The notes under the pieces: model-generated
Seen by the model: the letters and a program-made list of their open reading frames with translations, nothing else
What the model was told of the DNA's origin: nothing
Database searches by the model: none
DNA from: an alpha proteobacterium AAP38
GTDB taxonomy: Bacteria; Pseudomonadota; Alphaproteobacteria; Azospirillales; Azospirillaceae
Assembly: GCA_001296005.1 (NCBI GenBank)
Contig: LJHR01000022.1
Location: forward strand, 1-64,000
DNA length: 64,000 bases
Direction: 5' to 3'
Translations under genes and position numbers: made by a program
Shown here: one piece after another, positions 16,849 through 26,000 of the stretch
Layout: each line of letters starts with the position of its first letter
Numbering within the stretch: position 1 is the stretch's first letter

Positions 16849-18240
16849 TCAGGCTGGAAAGCGCAGTTCAACCTTCAGGCCTGGTGTGGTCACATCATTG
16901 CGCGCATCGGACAGGGCCAGGGCGGCATCATGCAGGCGGGCGACGGCAGCAACCAGGGACAGACCCAGCCCGTGGCCCGGCGTGCCGCGATGCGCCTCCA
17001 GCCGGACAAATCGCTCCAGCACCTTCTCGCGCTGATCGGCGGGAATGCCCGGCCCCTGATCGGCCACCGACAGGAGGGGACGCCCGGCATCGGTACCGGC
17101 CATCACCCGGATGTGGCCCTGTTCGGGGCTGTATTTCACGGCGTTCTCGATCAGGTTGCTGATCAACTGCGCCAGCAATTGCCGGCTACCGCTGACCATC
17201 ACCGGCAGGGGCGCCTCCACATCCATGGACAGGCCCCGTTCCTCGGCCAGCGGGGTGTAAAGCTCCGCCACCTCCGCCGCCAGGGCTGCCAGATCGACCG
17301 GTTCAAAATCAGTCCGCGCCCGGCCCGTTTCCGCCGCCGCGATGGTCAGGATGGCGTTGAACACGCCCAGCAGCCGGTCGATCTCGGCAATCGCCTGTTC
17401 CAGGGTGGTGAACTGCGCGTCAGACAGGGTTTCATCGCGTTGCGCGAGTTCCAGCCGGGCGCGCAGACGCGACAGCGGCGTGCGCAGATCATGGGCGACA
17501 TTGTCGGTGACCTGCCGCATGCCCAGCATCAGGCGCCCGATCTCATCCAGCATGCGGTTCAGCTTGGTCACCAGCCGGTCGATTTCATCCCCCGATCCCG
17601 TCACCTGCATACGGTCGGCAAAGGAGCCGGCGGTGATGCGGTCGATGGTGCGGTTGATGCTCTCGATACGTTCGGCCACGCGCCGGCTCATATAGATGGC
17701 GCCCGCCATGCCCACCGCGAAGGCCAGCGACACTGCCCAGATCAGGCCCGTCAACAACTGCCCGCGCAGCAGATAGCGGTCGGTCATGTCATGCCCGACC
17801 AGCAGCCAGCCGATCCCCTCGATCGGCAGGATGACGGCCACGGCTTGGCGCTTGCGGCCCGGATCCTTGCGCGATTTGATGTCGAATTCCACCCAGCCGG
17901 AACCAGGGTCCCCCGACGGCCAGCTGGCCAGATTGCCGGCGATGATATCGCGGGCGGGCGTGGTCAGGGCATAGATCATGTCCGTGCGCCCGTCCGAGGC
18001 GCGTTCCGAAATGACCCGCAGCAGGCCGATGCGCCCACGTTCATTCAGGACATTGCTCAGTTCCTCCACCTCCCGCAGCACGGTTTCTTCCGTGTGGCGG
18101 TTGATGAAGCCGGCGGTGAACCAATAGACAACGCCCAGCACCACCATCACCGACAAGGTGAACAGGCCCAGATGGAAGGCCGCCAGCCGGAAGCTGGTGG
18201 TGCGCAGGAAATTAAGGTTAAACCGGCTCACGGATGACAT
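16849..18240 (-). CDS. HAMP sensor histidine kinase of an OmpR-type two-component system
   Basis: 463 residues. Membrane helices (about 20-43 and 162-183) flank a periplasmic sensor of about 115 residues; a HAMP linker follows (185-235). The dimerisation helix has the phosphoacceptor H250 in NVAHDLRTPLS. The ATPase domain has SNLIENAVKYSP (N box), VADQGPGIP (G1) and GHGLGLSLVAAVA (G2). It overlaps the response regulator gene upstream by 23 bases. Stimulus unknown; the divergent degP-like gene suggests envelope stress, by analogy with Cpx-type systems. Confidence 0.9.
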   Translation of the reverse strand: MSSVSRFNLNFLRTTSFRLAAFHLGLFTLSVMVVLGVVYWFTAGFINRHTEETVLREVEELSNVLNERGRIGLLRVISERASDGRTDMIYALTTPARDIIAGNLASWPSGDPGSGWVEFDIKSRKDPGRKRQAVAVILPIEGIGWLLVGHDMTDRYLLRGQLLTGLIWAVSLAFAVGMAGAIYMSRRVAERIESINRTIDRITAGSFADRMQVTGSGDEIDRLVTKLNRMLDEIGRLMLGMRQVTDNVAHDLRTPLSRLRARLELAQRDETLSDAQFTTLEQAIAEIDRLLGVFNAILTIAAAETGRARTDFEPVDLAALAAEVAELYTPLAEERGLSMDVEAPLPVMVSGSRQLLAQLISNLIENAVKYSPEQGHIRVMAGTDAGRPLLSVADQGPGIPADQREKVLERFVRLEAHRGTPGHGLGLSLVAAVARLHDAALALSDARNDVTTPGLKVELRFPA

Positions 18241-18901
18241 AGCCCGCCCCGCGTACCGTATGGATCAGGGCCACCGGATGATCCTTGTCGATCTTCTGGC
18301 GCAGGCGGGCGATATGCACGTCGATGACATTGGTCTGCGGATCGAAATGATAGTCCCAGACATTTTCCAGCAGCATGGTGCGGGTCACGACATTGCCGGC
18401 ATTGCGGATGAGATATTCCAGCAACTGGAACTCACGCGGCAGCAGATCGACCGGCTTTCCGGCCCGCTTCACGGTGCGGGCCAGCAGGTCCATCTCCAGA
18501 TCGGCGATCTGCAACCGGGTCACAGGTGCCGATCCGCCGCCCTTGGCCCGGCGCTGCATCACCTCCAGCCTGGCCAGCAGTTCGGCAAAGGCAAAGGGCT
18601 TGGTCAGGTAATCATCGGCCCCGGCGCGCAGGCCCTTCACCCGGTCATCGACGCTTCCCAGTGCCGACAGCACCAGGGCCGGCGTGTCATTGCCGGTGGC
18701 GCGCAGCACCTCCAGCAGCGACAACCCGTCCCGGCCCGGCAGCATCCGGTCTACGATCAAGCCATCATAAGGTTCGGATGCCGCCAGAAACAGCCCGTCG
18801 CGGCCATTATCGGCATGATCGACCACATGGCCGGCCTCTTTCAGGCCCTTGACCAGGTAATCAGCGGTGGCGCGGTCGTCTTCGATGACAAGGATCTTCA
18901 T
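18218..18901 (-). CDS. OmpR/PhoB-family response regulator
   Basis: 227 residues. Receiver domain 1-115 with the acidic pocket (IEDD), phosphoacceptor D51 (LIVDRMLPGRDGL), and conserved K101 (YLTKPF). Winged-helix DNA-binding domain about 130-225 (LLPREFQLLEYLIRNAG, RTMLLENVWDYHFDPQTN, VDVHIARLRQKID, TVRGAGYVI). It is first in the operon, co-translated with the kinase, and divergent from the degP-like gene. The palindromes at 19279-19368 are candidate binding sites. Confidence 0.92.
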   Translation of the reverse strand: MKILVIEDDRATADYLVKGLKEAGHVVDHADNGRDGLFLAASEPYDGLIVDRMLPGRDGLSLLEVLRATGNDTPALVLSALGSVDDRVKGLRAGADDYLTKPFAFAELLARLEVMQRRAKGGGSAPVTRLQIADLEMDLLARTVKRAGKPVDLLPREFQLLEYLIRNAGNVVTRTMLLENVWDYHFDPQTNVIDVHIARLRQKIDKDHPVALIHTVRGAGYVIREPV

Positions 18902-18992
18902 GATGCACGCATCCTAAACCCGGACGGGTTCGCTTGGGAACTCGCCAAACAACGCTACCGATAAAGCACAGGCAGCGGCGTCGCCGCTGCAT

Positions 18993-19048
18993 GCCGGCGA
19001 CCGCCAGCCCGCCGCACGTGCGTCGTAAGCGCCCGGCGCCTGGGGGAA
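18993..19048 (+). repeat. Hairpin-rich dispersed repeat, copy A (short form)
   Basis: Matches copies B (27397-27472) and C (48712-48790): a GGCGACCGCC arm, the GCCGCACGTGCG..CGTAAGC arm, and the terminal GCCCGGCGCCTGGGGGAA. Relative to B and C it lacks the middle CCGCGGATGCGG-type hairpin. It lies in the 560-bp divergent gap between the response regulator and degP-like genes. Confidence 0.65.
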
Positions 19049-19063
19049 CAGACAAAAAGATAT

Positions 19064-19089
19064 GGCCGGGCGGTGGGGGCCGCCCGGCC
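19064..19089 (-). terminator. GC-rich stem-loop with minus-strand U tract
   Basis: A perfect 10-bp stem (19064-19073 with 19080-19089) with a 6-nt loop. On the minus strand it is followed shortly by ATATCTTTTTG. No gene on that strand is known to end here, so it may terminate an unannotated short transcript or protect the regulator gene from read-through. Confidence 0.5.
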
Positions 19090-19278
19090 ACAGGGGACGA
19101 GAGAGACTACGATGTACTAACCGAGGGAGAGAGGATGGTGGCGGGGACCGGAGAGTGGGGAAGCGGTCCCCGCCGACCTCTCATGATGGACCGGCGGGGC
19201 GGGGGGGTGTGGGGCTTGGTGCCCCGTCGATCCATGTCTGCACCCTAATCCAGGCCCGCTGACAGCCACATTTCGGGA

Positions 19279-19368
19279 AGATGAACAAAGTTTCATCTGT
19301 CGGCGCTTGAAACCGGGGCGTGCCGGACCCACCGTCATCCGTCGGCATGGATGACAGAATTTTCATCC
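19279..19368. promoter_or_regulatory. Two TTTCATC palindromes upstream of the degP-like gene
   Basis: AGATGAA-N6-TTCATCT (19279-19298) and GGATGA-N8-TCATCC (19349-19368) share half-sites and lie 90-180 bases before the degP-like start. Paired palindromes in the intergenic space of a two-component system are typical regulator-binding sites. Assignment to this regulator is inference. Confidence 0.4.
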
Positions 19369-19459
19369 GCCTGTCAGTTGCCTGTGGGCGGACACCGGTC
19401 AAGCTGTGACCATCGAAAGCGCCGCCGGACCGAATGGCGGCCAAGGCAGAAGAAAGACA

Positions 19460-20956
19460 ATGGAGACCATGATGTCGCTTGCCACCGCACGGAATTTCCG
19501 CCGCAATCTGGCCATGGCCCTGCTTGCCGGCACCGCCCTGCTGGCCCCGGCGACCATCCAGACCGCCGCGGCGGCTCCTGCCGAAGTGCTGGCCAATGGC
19601 GGTGTCGCCGATCTGGTGGAGCGCGTGTCGCCCGCCGTCGTGACCATCACCGCCGCCCAGACGGCCCCAACCCGCACCGCCGCCCGCGACCTGCCGCCGG
19701 GGTTCGAGGAATTTCTGCGCCGCTTCGGCGTGCCGGGCCTGCCGGGCCAGGGTGGCGGCGGCCAGGGTCGTGGCGGCCAGGGTCGTGGCGCACCGGTGGC
19801 CCGTGCGCTGGGTTCCGGCTTCGTGTTCGACGCGTCCGGTTATGTCGTCACCAACCGGCATGTCATTGCCGACGCCGATCAGGTGACCGTGGCCTTCAGC
19901 GACGGGACCGAACGCGAGGCAGAGGTGATCGGCGAGGATGAACGCACCGATCTGGCCGTCCTCAAGGTCAAGACCGACAAGCCCCTGCCCGCCCTGAAAT
20001 TCGCCGACAGCGACAAGGTGCGCGTGGGCGATGTGGCGGTGGCCGTGGGCAATCCGTTCGGCCTGGGCGGTACCGTCACCGCCGGCATCGTATCGGCCAG
20101 GAGCCGCGATATCGGGTCGGGTCCGTATGACGACTACTTGCAGCTGGATGCGTCGATCAATTCCGGCAATTCCGGCGGCCCGACCTTCAACATGGCCGGT
20201 GACGTGATCGGCATCAACACGGCCATCTTCACGCCCAATGGCGGCTCCGTGGGTATCGGCTTTGCCATCCCCTCGAACCTGGCCAAGCCGGTTGTCGAGG
20301 CGCTGAAGCGTGACGGCAAGGTGGAACGTGGCTGGCTGGGCGTCAACTTGCAGGGCGTGACCAAGGAACTGGCCGATGGTCTGGGCCTGTCGAAGGAGGG
20401 CGGTGCCCTGATTGCCGCCGTGGAACCGAAAAGCCCGGCGGAGAAGGCCGGGTTGAAGCCCGGTGACGTCGTCCTGTCCGCCGGCGGCAAGCCCATCAAG
20501 GATACCCGCGATCTGGCCCGTCAGGTGGGCATGGTGAAGCCCGGCACCAAGCTGGACATGGCCCTGTGGCGCGACGGCAAGGAAAAGACCATCGCCGTCA
20601 CCGTCGAACAGGCCCCCGGCCAGCCGCAGCAGCGTCTGGCCAAGGCCGAGGCGCAGAAGCAGGATGGCGAGGAAGTGGCCGGCCTGAAACTGTCCGGCCT
20701 GACCGACCAGTGGCGTCAGCGTCTGCGCCTGCCCGGCGATGCCGCCGGTGTCGTGGTGCTGGATGTGGGTGACGGGGTGGAGGGGCTGCGCCCCGGCGAC
20801 CTGATCACCTCGGTCAATAACAGCGCCGTCACCAGCCCCGCCGATGTGGCAGCCCAGGTGAAGGCCGCCTCTAAGGCCGGTCGCAAGAACGCCCTGGTAC
20901 AGGTTCGCCGTGGCGAGACGACGGCCTTCCTGACCATCCCGGTGGATATGGGCTGA
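19460..20956 (+). CDS. Periplasmic serine protease, DegP/HtrA family
   Basis: 498 residues from ATG 19460 (ATG 19469 is an alternative with GGAG in front). A signal peptide (about 1-38, ending TAAAAPAEV) directs export. The trypsin-like domain has the full triad: H134 (NRHVI), D164 (ERTDLAVLKV), S238 (SGNSGGP). A Gly/Gln-rich loop (about 96-112) replaces the LA-loop region. Two PDZ domains follow (about 275-370 and 405-495). It degrades or refolds misfolded envelope proteins. Divergence from an OmpR-type system suggests stress control. A strong terminator follows. Confidence 0.93.
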   Translation: METMMSLATARNFRRNLAMALLAGTALLAPATIQTAAAAPAEVLANGGVADLVERVSPAVVTITAAQTAPTRTAARDLPPGFEEFLRRFGVPGLPGQGGGGQGRGGQGRGAPVARALGSGFVFDASGYVVTNRHVIADADQVTVAFSDGTEREAEVIGEDERTDLAVLKVKTDKPLPALKFADSDKVRVGDVAVAVGNPFGLGGTVTAGIVSARSRDIGSGPYDDYLQLDASINSGNSGGPTFNMAGDVIGINTAIFTPNGGSVGIGFAIPSNLAKPVVEALKRDGKVERGWLGVNLQGVTKELADGLGLSKEGGALIAAVEPKSPAEKAGLKPGDVVLSAGGKPIKDTRDLARQVGMVKPGTKLDMALWRDGKEKTIAVTVEQAPGQPQQRLAKAEAQKQDGEEVAGLKLSGLTDQWRQRLRLPGDAAGVVVLDVGDGVEGLRPGDLITSVNNSAVTSPADVAAQVKAASKAGRKNALVQVRRGETTAFLTIPVDMG

Positions 20957-20980
20957 TCAGCGATACCGGTCAAAGAAAAA

Positions 20981-21008
20981 GGGGAGCGGATTTCCGCTCC
21001 CCTTTTTT
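20981..21008 (+). terminator. Rho-independent terminator of the degP-like gene
   Basis: A perfect 10-bp stem (20981-20990 with 20993-21002) with a tight loop is followed by six T. A run of A before the stem lets it also work for the convergent RND pump transcript. Confidence 0.9.
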
Positions 21009-21027
21009 GTTGTCTGCTGGAGCTGGC

Positions 21028-21176
21028 GTTGCTCCCTCACCCTCCCAAACGCTGCCGCGTTCGGGCCCCTGCCTCTCCCTGCCAAGCGGGCGAGGGTTTA
21101 AAACTCTGCCCCTCGCCCACTAAGGTGGGAGAGGGAGGGGCACGGCGGCGTCAGCCGACGGGAGGGTGAGGGCAAC
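21028..21176. repeat. MITE-like palindromic element, copy 1
   Basis: About 149 bp with imperfect terminal inverted repeats of about 18 bp (GTTGCTCCCTCACCCTCCC at the left, its complement at the right). The inner arms read CCCTCTCCC..GGGAGAGGG and CGAGGG..CCCTCG. A second copy lies at 53370-53510. It carries no gene and sits in a convergent gap. Confidence 0.75.
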
Positions 21177-21191
21177 CCCACTTCAATCTCC

Positions 21192-24100
21192 TCACTCCGC
21201 CGGCACCTGCGGCGGTGCATTGTGCAGACGCTCCTCCTCCTCGATCTTGCGGCGGATGATGCCGATGGGCTGCACGCCCCTGGCGAACATGCTGTACAGC
21301 ACGGGCGTGATGAACAAGGACAGGGCCGTACCCACCGTCACGCCACCCACGATGACCCAGCCGATGGCCATGCGGCTTTCGGCACCGGCTCCATGCGCCA
21401 GGGCCAGGGGCAGCGCACCGAAGACGGTCGCGATGGAGGTCATCAGGATGGGGCGCAGGCGCAGGCGCGAGGCCTCCACCACTGCTTCCAGCAACTCATA
21501 CCCTTCCTCGCGCAGCTGATTGGCGAACTCCACAATCATGATGGCGTTCTTGGCGATCAGGCCGATCAGCATGATCAGGCCGATCTGGGTATAGGTGTTC
21601 AGCGACATGCCCGTGATGGAGATGGCCAGGATGCCCCCCAGACCGGCGGGCAGCACCGAACCCAGGATCATAGCCGGCAGGCGGAAATTCTCGAACTGTG
21701 CCGCCAGCACCAGGAAAGCCACCAGCATGGCCATGCCGAAGGCGAACCAGATGGCGCTGCTGGCTTCCAGCTGCAACCGCGCGGCCCCTTCGAAATTGAT
21801 CCGCGCCTCTGCCGGCAGCACTTCGGCGGCGGCCTGCCGCACCTCGCGGATGGCATCGCCCATCACGGCACCTTCGGTCAGGTTGGCCGTGATGGTGATG
21901 GAACGCAGGCGGTTATAGCGGTTCAGTTCGGTGGCACCGGCCACGTCGCGCACCTGGATCAGGTTGGCCAGCGGGATCAGTTGCCCCGTGGTGGTGCCCG
22001 TCGTGGAGCGCACGAAGATGTTGGACAGGTCGCGCGGATTGGCGCGGTCCTGTGCCTCGGCCCGCAGCACCACATCATATTCCTCACCCCGATCCAGGTA
22101 ACGGGTCACCAGCTTCTCACCCAGCATGGTTTCCAGGGTGGTGCCGATGGTGGTGACCGGTACGCCCAGATCGGCGGCGCGATTACGGTCCACCGTCACA
22201 TAAAGCTGCGGCTTGGTTTCGTCATAGTCGGCGGAGAAGCCGGTGAGGCCCGGATATTGCTGCAACCGCTCGATCAGGGCGTCGCGCCATTCGGCCAACT
22301 CCTCGAACGTATTGCCGCCGATCACGACCTGCAGCTGGTTGGCCGAGGCACCGCCGCCCAGACCAGAGGGCAGGATGGGCACGATACGGGAACCGGGCAT
22401 GGCCGACAGTTGCGGGCGCAGCTCATTCACCATCTGCGGCACGGTGCGGTCGCTGACGCGTTCGGCCCAGGGCGGCGTGCGCATAACCACCATGGCACGA
22501 TTCACGCCCGAACTGCCGCCAAAGCCGGGATTAACGATGGTCAGGATACTGTCCACCTCGCCCGACTTCAGATAGGGCTGCAACAACCCTTCCACCCGCG
22601 CCACCTCCTGCATGGTGTAATCCATGCTGGCACCTTCCGGCCCGGTGATGGAAATGCGCGCCACGCCACGGTCTTCCACGGGCGCCAGCTCGCTGGGCAG
22701 GGTGCGGCCCAGCACCGCCGTCAGGACCAGGGCGCCGGCCATCAGGGCCATGACCAGCATGCGGGCCGAAAGGGCTTGGCGCAGCAGGGCCGTATAGCCA
22801 CGGGTCAGCATGTCCAAAAACGCCTCGGACAGGCGGAACAGGCCGCGCGCTTCCTGATGCCCGCGCAACAGCTTTGACGACAGCATCGGCGACAGGGTCA
22901 ACGCCACGATGCAGGAGAAGGCGATGGCCGCCATCAGCGCGATGGCAAATTCCCGGAACAGGCGGCCCTGATCACCGGGCAGCATGGACAAGGGCGCGAT
23001 CACGGCGATCAGCACGGCGGTAGTGGCGATCACGGCAAAGCCGATCTGCCGCGCCCCGCGATAGGCCGCCAGCAGCGGCGGCTCCCCTTCCTCAATCCGG
23101 CGGGAGATGTTTTCCACCACGATGATGGCATCATCCACGACCAGACCGACGGCCAGCACGAAGGCCAGCAGTGTCAGCACATTGATGGAGAAGCCCAGCG
23201 CCGCCATCACGCCGAAGGCCGCGACCAGCGATACAGGAATGGCGATGACGGGGATCAGGGTGGCACGTAAGGTGCGCAGGAACACCCAGACCACCAGCAC
23301 CACCAGTCCGATGGCCACGGCGATGGCATGGAACACTTCATAGACAGACTGGCTGACGAAGGTGGAATCGTCCTGACGGACCTCCAGCTTCATCCCCGGC
23401 GACAGGTTCTGACGGAACTCGCCCAGCAGCTTGCGCACGCCTTCGGACACTTCCATCGTGTTGGCGGTCGATTGGCGGATGATGCCCAGACCGATGGCGC
23501 TGCCGCCATTGATACGGAAATCGCCACGGTCGTCACGGGCTGCCACCTCTACCCGCGCGACATCGCCCAGGCGAATCCAGTTGGCCCCGTCCTGACGCAC
23601 CAGGATGGAGGAGAATTGTTCGGGGCGGTTCAGGCGCGTGTCGGTCCGCACCGTGAATTCACGCTGGCTGCTTTCGATACGCCCGGCGGGCAGTTCGGCA
23701 TTTTCGCGCCGGATCGAGGCTTCGATATCCTGCACCGTCACCCGGCGTGCTGCCATGGCGTTACGGTCCAGCCAGACGCGCATGGCAAAATCACGCCGCC
23801 CACCGATACGCACCGAGGCCACGCCCGGCACCGTGCCCAGCGCGTCCAGATAATAGCGGCGCACGAAATCGGTCAGTTCCAACTGGTTCATGCGGTCGGA
23901 CGACAGCGTGATCCACATGATCGGGTTGCTGTCGGCATCGACCTTGCTAATCTCCGGCAGTTCGGCTTCTTCGGGCAGGCTGTCGCTGATGCGGCCCACG
24001 CGGTCGCGCACATCATTGCTGGCGGCGTCGATATCGCGGTCGATCTCGAACTCCACCGACACGGACGAGCTGCCTTCGCGGGAGCGGGAGCGGATGGTCT

Positions 24101-24332
24101 TCACACCCTCGATGCCGTTGATGACGCCTTCGATGCGTTCCGTGATCTCATTATCCACCACCTCGGCGCTGGCGCCGGGATAGGTGGTGCTGATCGACAC
24201 GATGGGATAATCGATCTTCGGCAGCTCGCGCACCGGCAGCTTTTCATATCCCAGCACACCAAACACGACCAGCATGGCGCTGATCACGAAGGCGAGCACG
24301 GGACGCTGGATCGAAATGTCGGAGATCACCAT
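21192..24332 (-). CDS. RND-family multidrug efflux transporter (AcrB/MexB type)
   Basis: 1046 residues, full length for an HAE-1-type inner-membrane pump. The N-terminus (FVISAMLVVFGVLGYEKLPV) starts TM1. The proton-relay acid pair is present in TM4 (VGLVVDDAIIVVENI). Two large periplasmic loops contain the porter domains, and the C-terminal half repeats the 6-helix pattern (GLIMLIGLIAKNAIMIVEFA). The adaptor gene is just upstream on the same strand. No outer-membrane TolC-like gene is nearby, so it probably uses a shared one. Confidence 0.95.
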   Translation of the reverse strand: MVISDISIQRPVLAFVISAMLVVFGVLGYEKLPVRELPKIDYPIVSISTTYPGASAEVVDNEITERIEGVINGIEGVKTIRSRSREGSSSVSVEFEIDRDIDAASNDVRDRVGRISDSLPEEAELPEISKVDADSNPIMWITLSSDRMNQLELTDFVRRYYLDALGTVPGVASVRIGGRRDFAMRVWLDRNAMAARRVTVQDIEASIRRENAELPAGRIESSQREFTVRTDTRLNRPEQFSSILVRQDGANWIRLGDVARVEVAARDDRGDFRINGGSAIGLGIIRQSTANTMEVSEGVRKLLGEFRQNLSPGMKLEVRQDDSTFVSQSVYEVFHAIAVAIGLVVLVVWVFLRTLRATLIPVIAIPVSLVAAFGVMAALGFSINVLTLLAFVLAVGLVVDDAIIVVENISRRIEEGEPPLLAAYRGARQIGFAVIATTAVLIAVIAPLSMLPGDQGRLFREFAIALMAAIAFSCIVALTLSPMLSSKLLRGHQEARGLFRLSEAFLDMLTRGYTALLRQALSARMLVMALMAGALVLTAVLGRTLPSELAPVEDRGVARISITGPEGASMDYTMQEVARVEGLLQPYLKSGEVDSILTIVNPGFGGSSGVNRAMVVMRTPPWAERVSDRTVPQMVNELRPQLSAMPGSRIVPILPSGLGGGASANQLQVVIGGNTFEELAEWRDALIERLQQYPGLTGFSADYDETKPQLYVTVDRNRAADLGVPVTTIGTTLETMLGEKLVTRYLDRGEEYDVVLRAEAQDRANPRDLSNIFVRSTTGTTTGQLIPLANLIQVRDVAGATELNRYNRLRSITITANLTEGAVMGDAIREVRQAAAEVLPAEARINFEGAARLQLEASSAIWFAFGMAMLVAFLVLAAQFENFRLPAMILGSVLPAGLGGILAISITGMSLNTYTQIGLIMLIGLIAKNAIMIVEFANQLREEGYELLEAVVEASRLRLRPILMTSIATVFGALPLALAHGAGAESRMAIGWVIVGGVTVGTALSLFITPVLYSMFARGVQPIGIIRRKIEEEERLHNAPPQVPAE

Positions 24333-24442
24333 GGTGAGGTTCCCAGGCGTGTCGCTGTCATGTCCATGTCGATGCCGCCCCGGCGGACCGGATGATCGGG
24401 GCGGCAGAGAGGTGGCCGCGAACGGCCACCATCAAATCGCCT

Positions 24443-25549
24443 TCAAGGCGTCGGTCGGGCGGCCGACTGCGTGCCGGTGGCGGCAGGTGCGCTGACGATC
24501 TCGGCCTGGACGGGCACGCCGTCACGCACCTTCTGCACGCCGCGCGTGATGACCAGTTCACCACCGGACAGGCCTTCGGCCACTTCCACCACGCCGCGCG
24601 ACCGGGCGCCGATAGTGACCGGGCGGCGTTCCACCTTGCCCGAGGCCACCAGGAACACGAACTGCCGGTCACCCACGGGCACCAGCGATTCCTCCGGCAC
24701 CAGCACGACATTGACGCGGTTATCCAGCGTCAACCGTACGGTCATGAACAGGCCGGGGCGCAGACGCCCGTCGGCATTGTCGATCTGCGCCACGGCGGCG
24801 ACGGTGCGGGTGACGGGATCGATACGGGTATCGATGGCCGACACCTTGCCCAGGAAGGACTGATCCGGATACAGCGTGGTCTGGGCCGCGATCTCCATCC
24901 CGTCACGCAGATAGCGCAGGGAGGATTCGGGCACGGTGAATTCCAGCTTCACGGTGCGGGTATCGTCCAGCGTGGTCACCGGATCGGCCGGACGGACCAG
25001 GGCGCCGGGGCTGACCTGCCGCAGGCCGGTGTAGCCGGTGAAGGGTGCCCGGATGGTCAGGTCGGCCAGACGTGCCTGCACCGCCCGCACCTCTGCATCA
25101 TTGCCGGCCAGTTGCAGCGACAATTCATCGACACGGGCCTGGGCCACATTCTGCTTCACCAGCAATGCCCGCGCCCGGTCCAGCAACTGTGCCGCATTGC
25201 GGCGCCCGGCTTCGGCCACCGCCAGATTGGCCCGCACCTCGCGGTCGTCCAGTTCGATCAGGACGGCACCGGCCTGGACCAGCTGACCTTCGGTGAAGTT
25301 GATGGATTTGACGAGACCGGCTGTCTTGGCCGTCACCGTCACCGCCTCATTCGCGCGCAAGGTGCCCACGGCGTCAAAGGTGACGGCGATGTCACCCCGG
25401 GTCACATGAGTGGCGACGACATTCACGGGGCGGGCGCCCGCCTGCTGCTGTGCGGCGGGTTTGGCACCGTCGCGACCGGTCATGTACCAGACGCCGCCGC
25501 CAATGGCGACGATGGCAACAGCCGTGGCAATCTGAATTGGCAGGCGCAT
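24443..25549 (-). CDS. RND efflux periplasmic adaptor (membrane fusion protein)
   Basis: 368 residues from ATG 25549 (AGGA upstream; a longer frame to 25609 has no support). An N-terminal signal-anchor helix (IQIATAVAIVAIGGGVWYM) precedes the barrel-sandwich half (VNVVATHVTRGDIAVTFDAVG). A helical hairpin comes next (about 105-160), then the second lipoyl half (LADLTIRAPFTGYTGLRQVS) and the membrane-proximal barrels. It links the RND pump at 21192 to an outer-membrane channel. The 110-base gap to the pump gene holds nothing I recognise. Confidence 0.93.
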   Translation of the reverse strand: MRLPIQIATAVAIVAIGGGVWYMTGRDGAKPAAQQQAGARPVNVVATHVTRGDIAVTFDAVGTLRANEAVTVTAKTAGLVKSINFTEGQLVQAGAVLIELDDREVRANLAVAEAGRRNAAQLLDRARALLVKQNVAQARVDELSLQLAGNDAEVRAVQARLADLTIRAPFTGYTGLRQVSPGALVRPADPVTTLDDTRTVKLEFTVPESSLRYLRDGMEIAAQTTLYPDQSFLGKVSAIDTRIDPVTRTVAAVAQIDNADGRLRPGLFMTVRLTLDNRVNVVLVPEESLVPVGDRQFVFLVASGKVERRPVTIGARSRGVVEVAEGLSGGELVITRGVQKVRDGVPVQAEIVSAPAATGTQSAARPTP

Positions 25550-26000
25550 TTTCCTGTCCGATCTTGTCGGCGCAGCCGCAAAGGGTGCGGCGCTACCGGT
25601 CCATGTCATTGAAAAGCCATTCTATCCCACAGTGGAGACGGCAAGCTTCGTTAATTGTTTTTGTCAGGCATCCGCAGCCGTCCCTTAAGACGACTTTCGG
25701 CGGCAAACCCCGGTCCAGGATACCGACACCCACCAACTAGAGCGGACGGCCCAATCCTCCAACCCCCCAATTGTTACGCAACTGTAACCGGCAGCGGTAG
25801 GGGACAAACTTTTACATTTGAAGGAAAAGCCATGCGAAAACAGCGGGGAAGCTGCCTGTGAACGGCGATGCCGGACCCTTTGTCCGGGGTCGCGTGCCGG
25901 ATCAGAGGCCGTCGCAAACCAGACTTATCCACAAGCAGTACCGGCAAAGCGTGGGAAGCGGACAGATATCATCGCGCGAATGTCCCACCAGACCGGTATA
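25550..26000. other. Gene-poor interval with a possible leader peptide
   Basis: About 450 bases without a convincing gene. It holds a palindrome GTTAC-N6-GTAAC (25773-25788), a GAAGGA site, and a nine-codon frame ATG 25832 to TGA (MRKQRGSCL). A CCGGAC..GTCCGG hairpin follows at about 25873-25890. The order operator, ribosome site, tiny frame, hairpin is reminiscent of a regulatory leader, but the only downstream plus-strand gene starts near 26445. Confidence 0.3.

Noticed and set aside
16507-18237. 576-codon plus-strand frame
   Set aside because: Antisense to the histidine kinase; no ribosome site and no domain.
21222-22877. 551-codon plus-strand frame
   Set aside because: Antisense to the RND pump gene, which has clear family motifs across the same bases.
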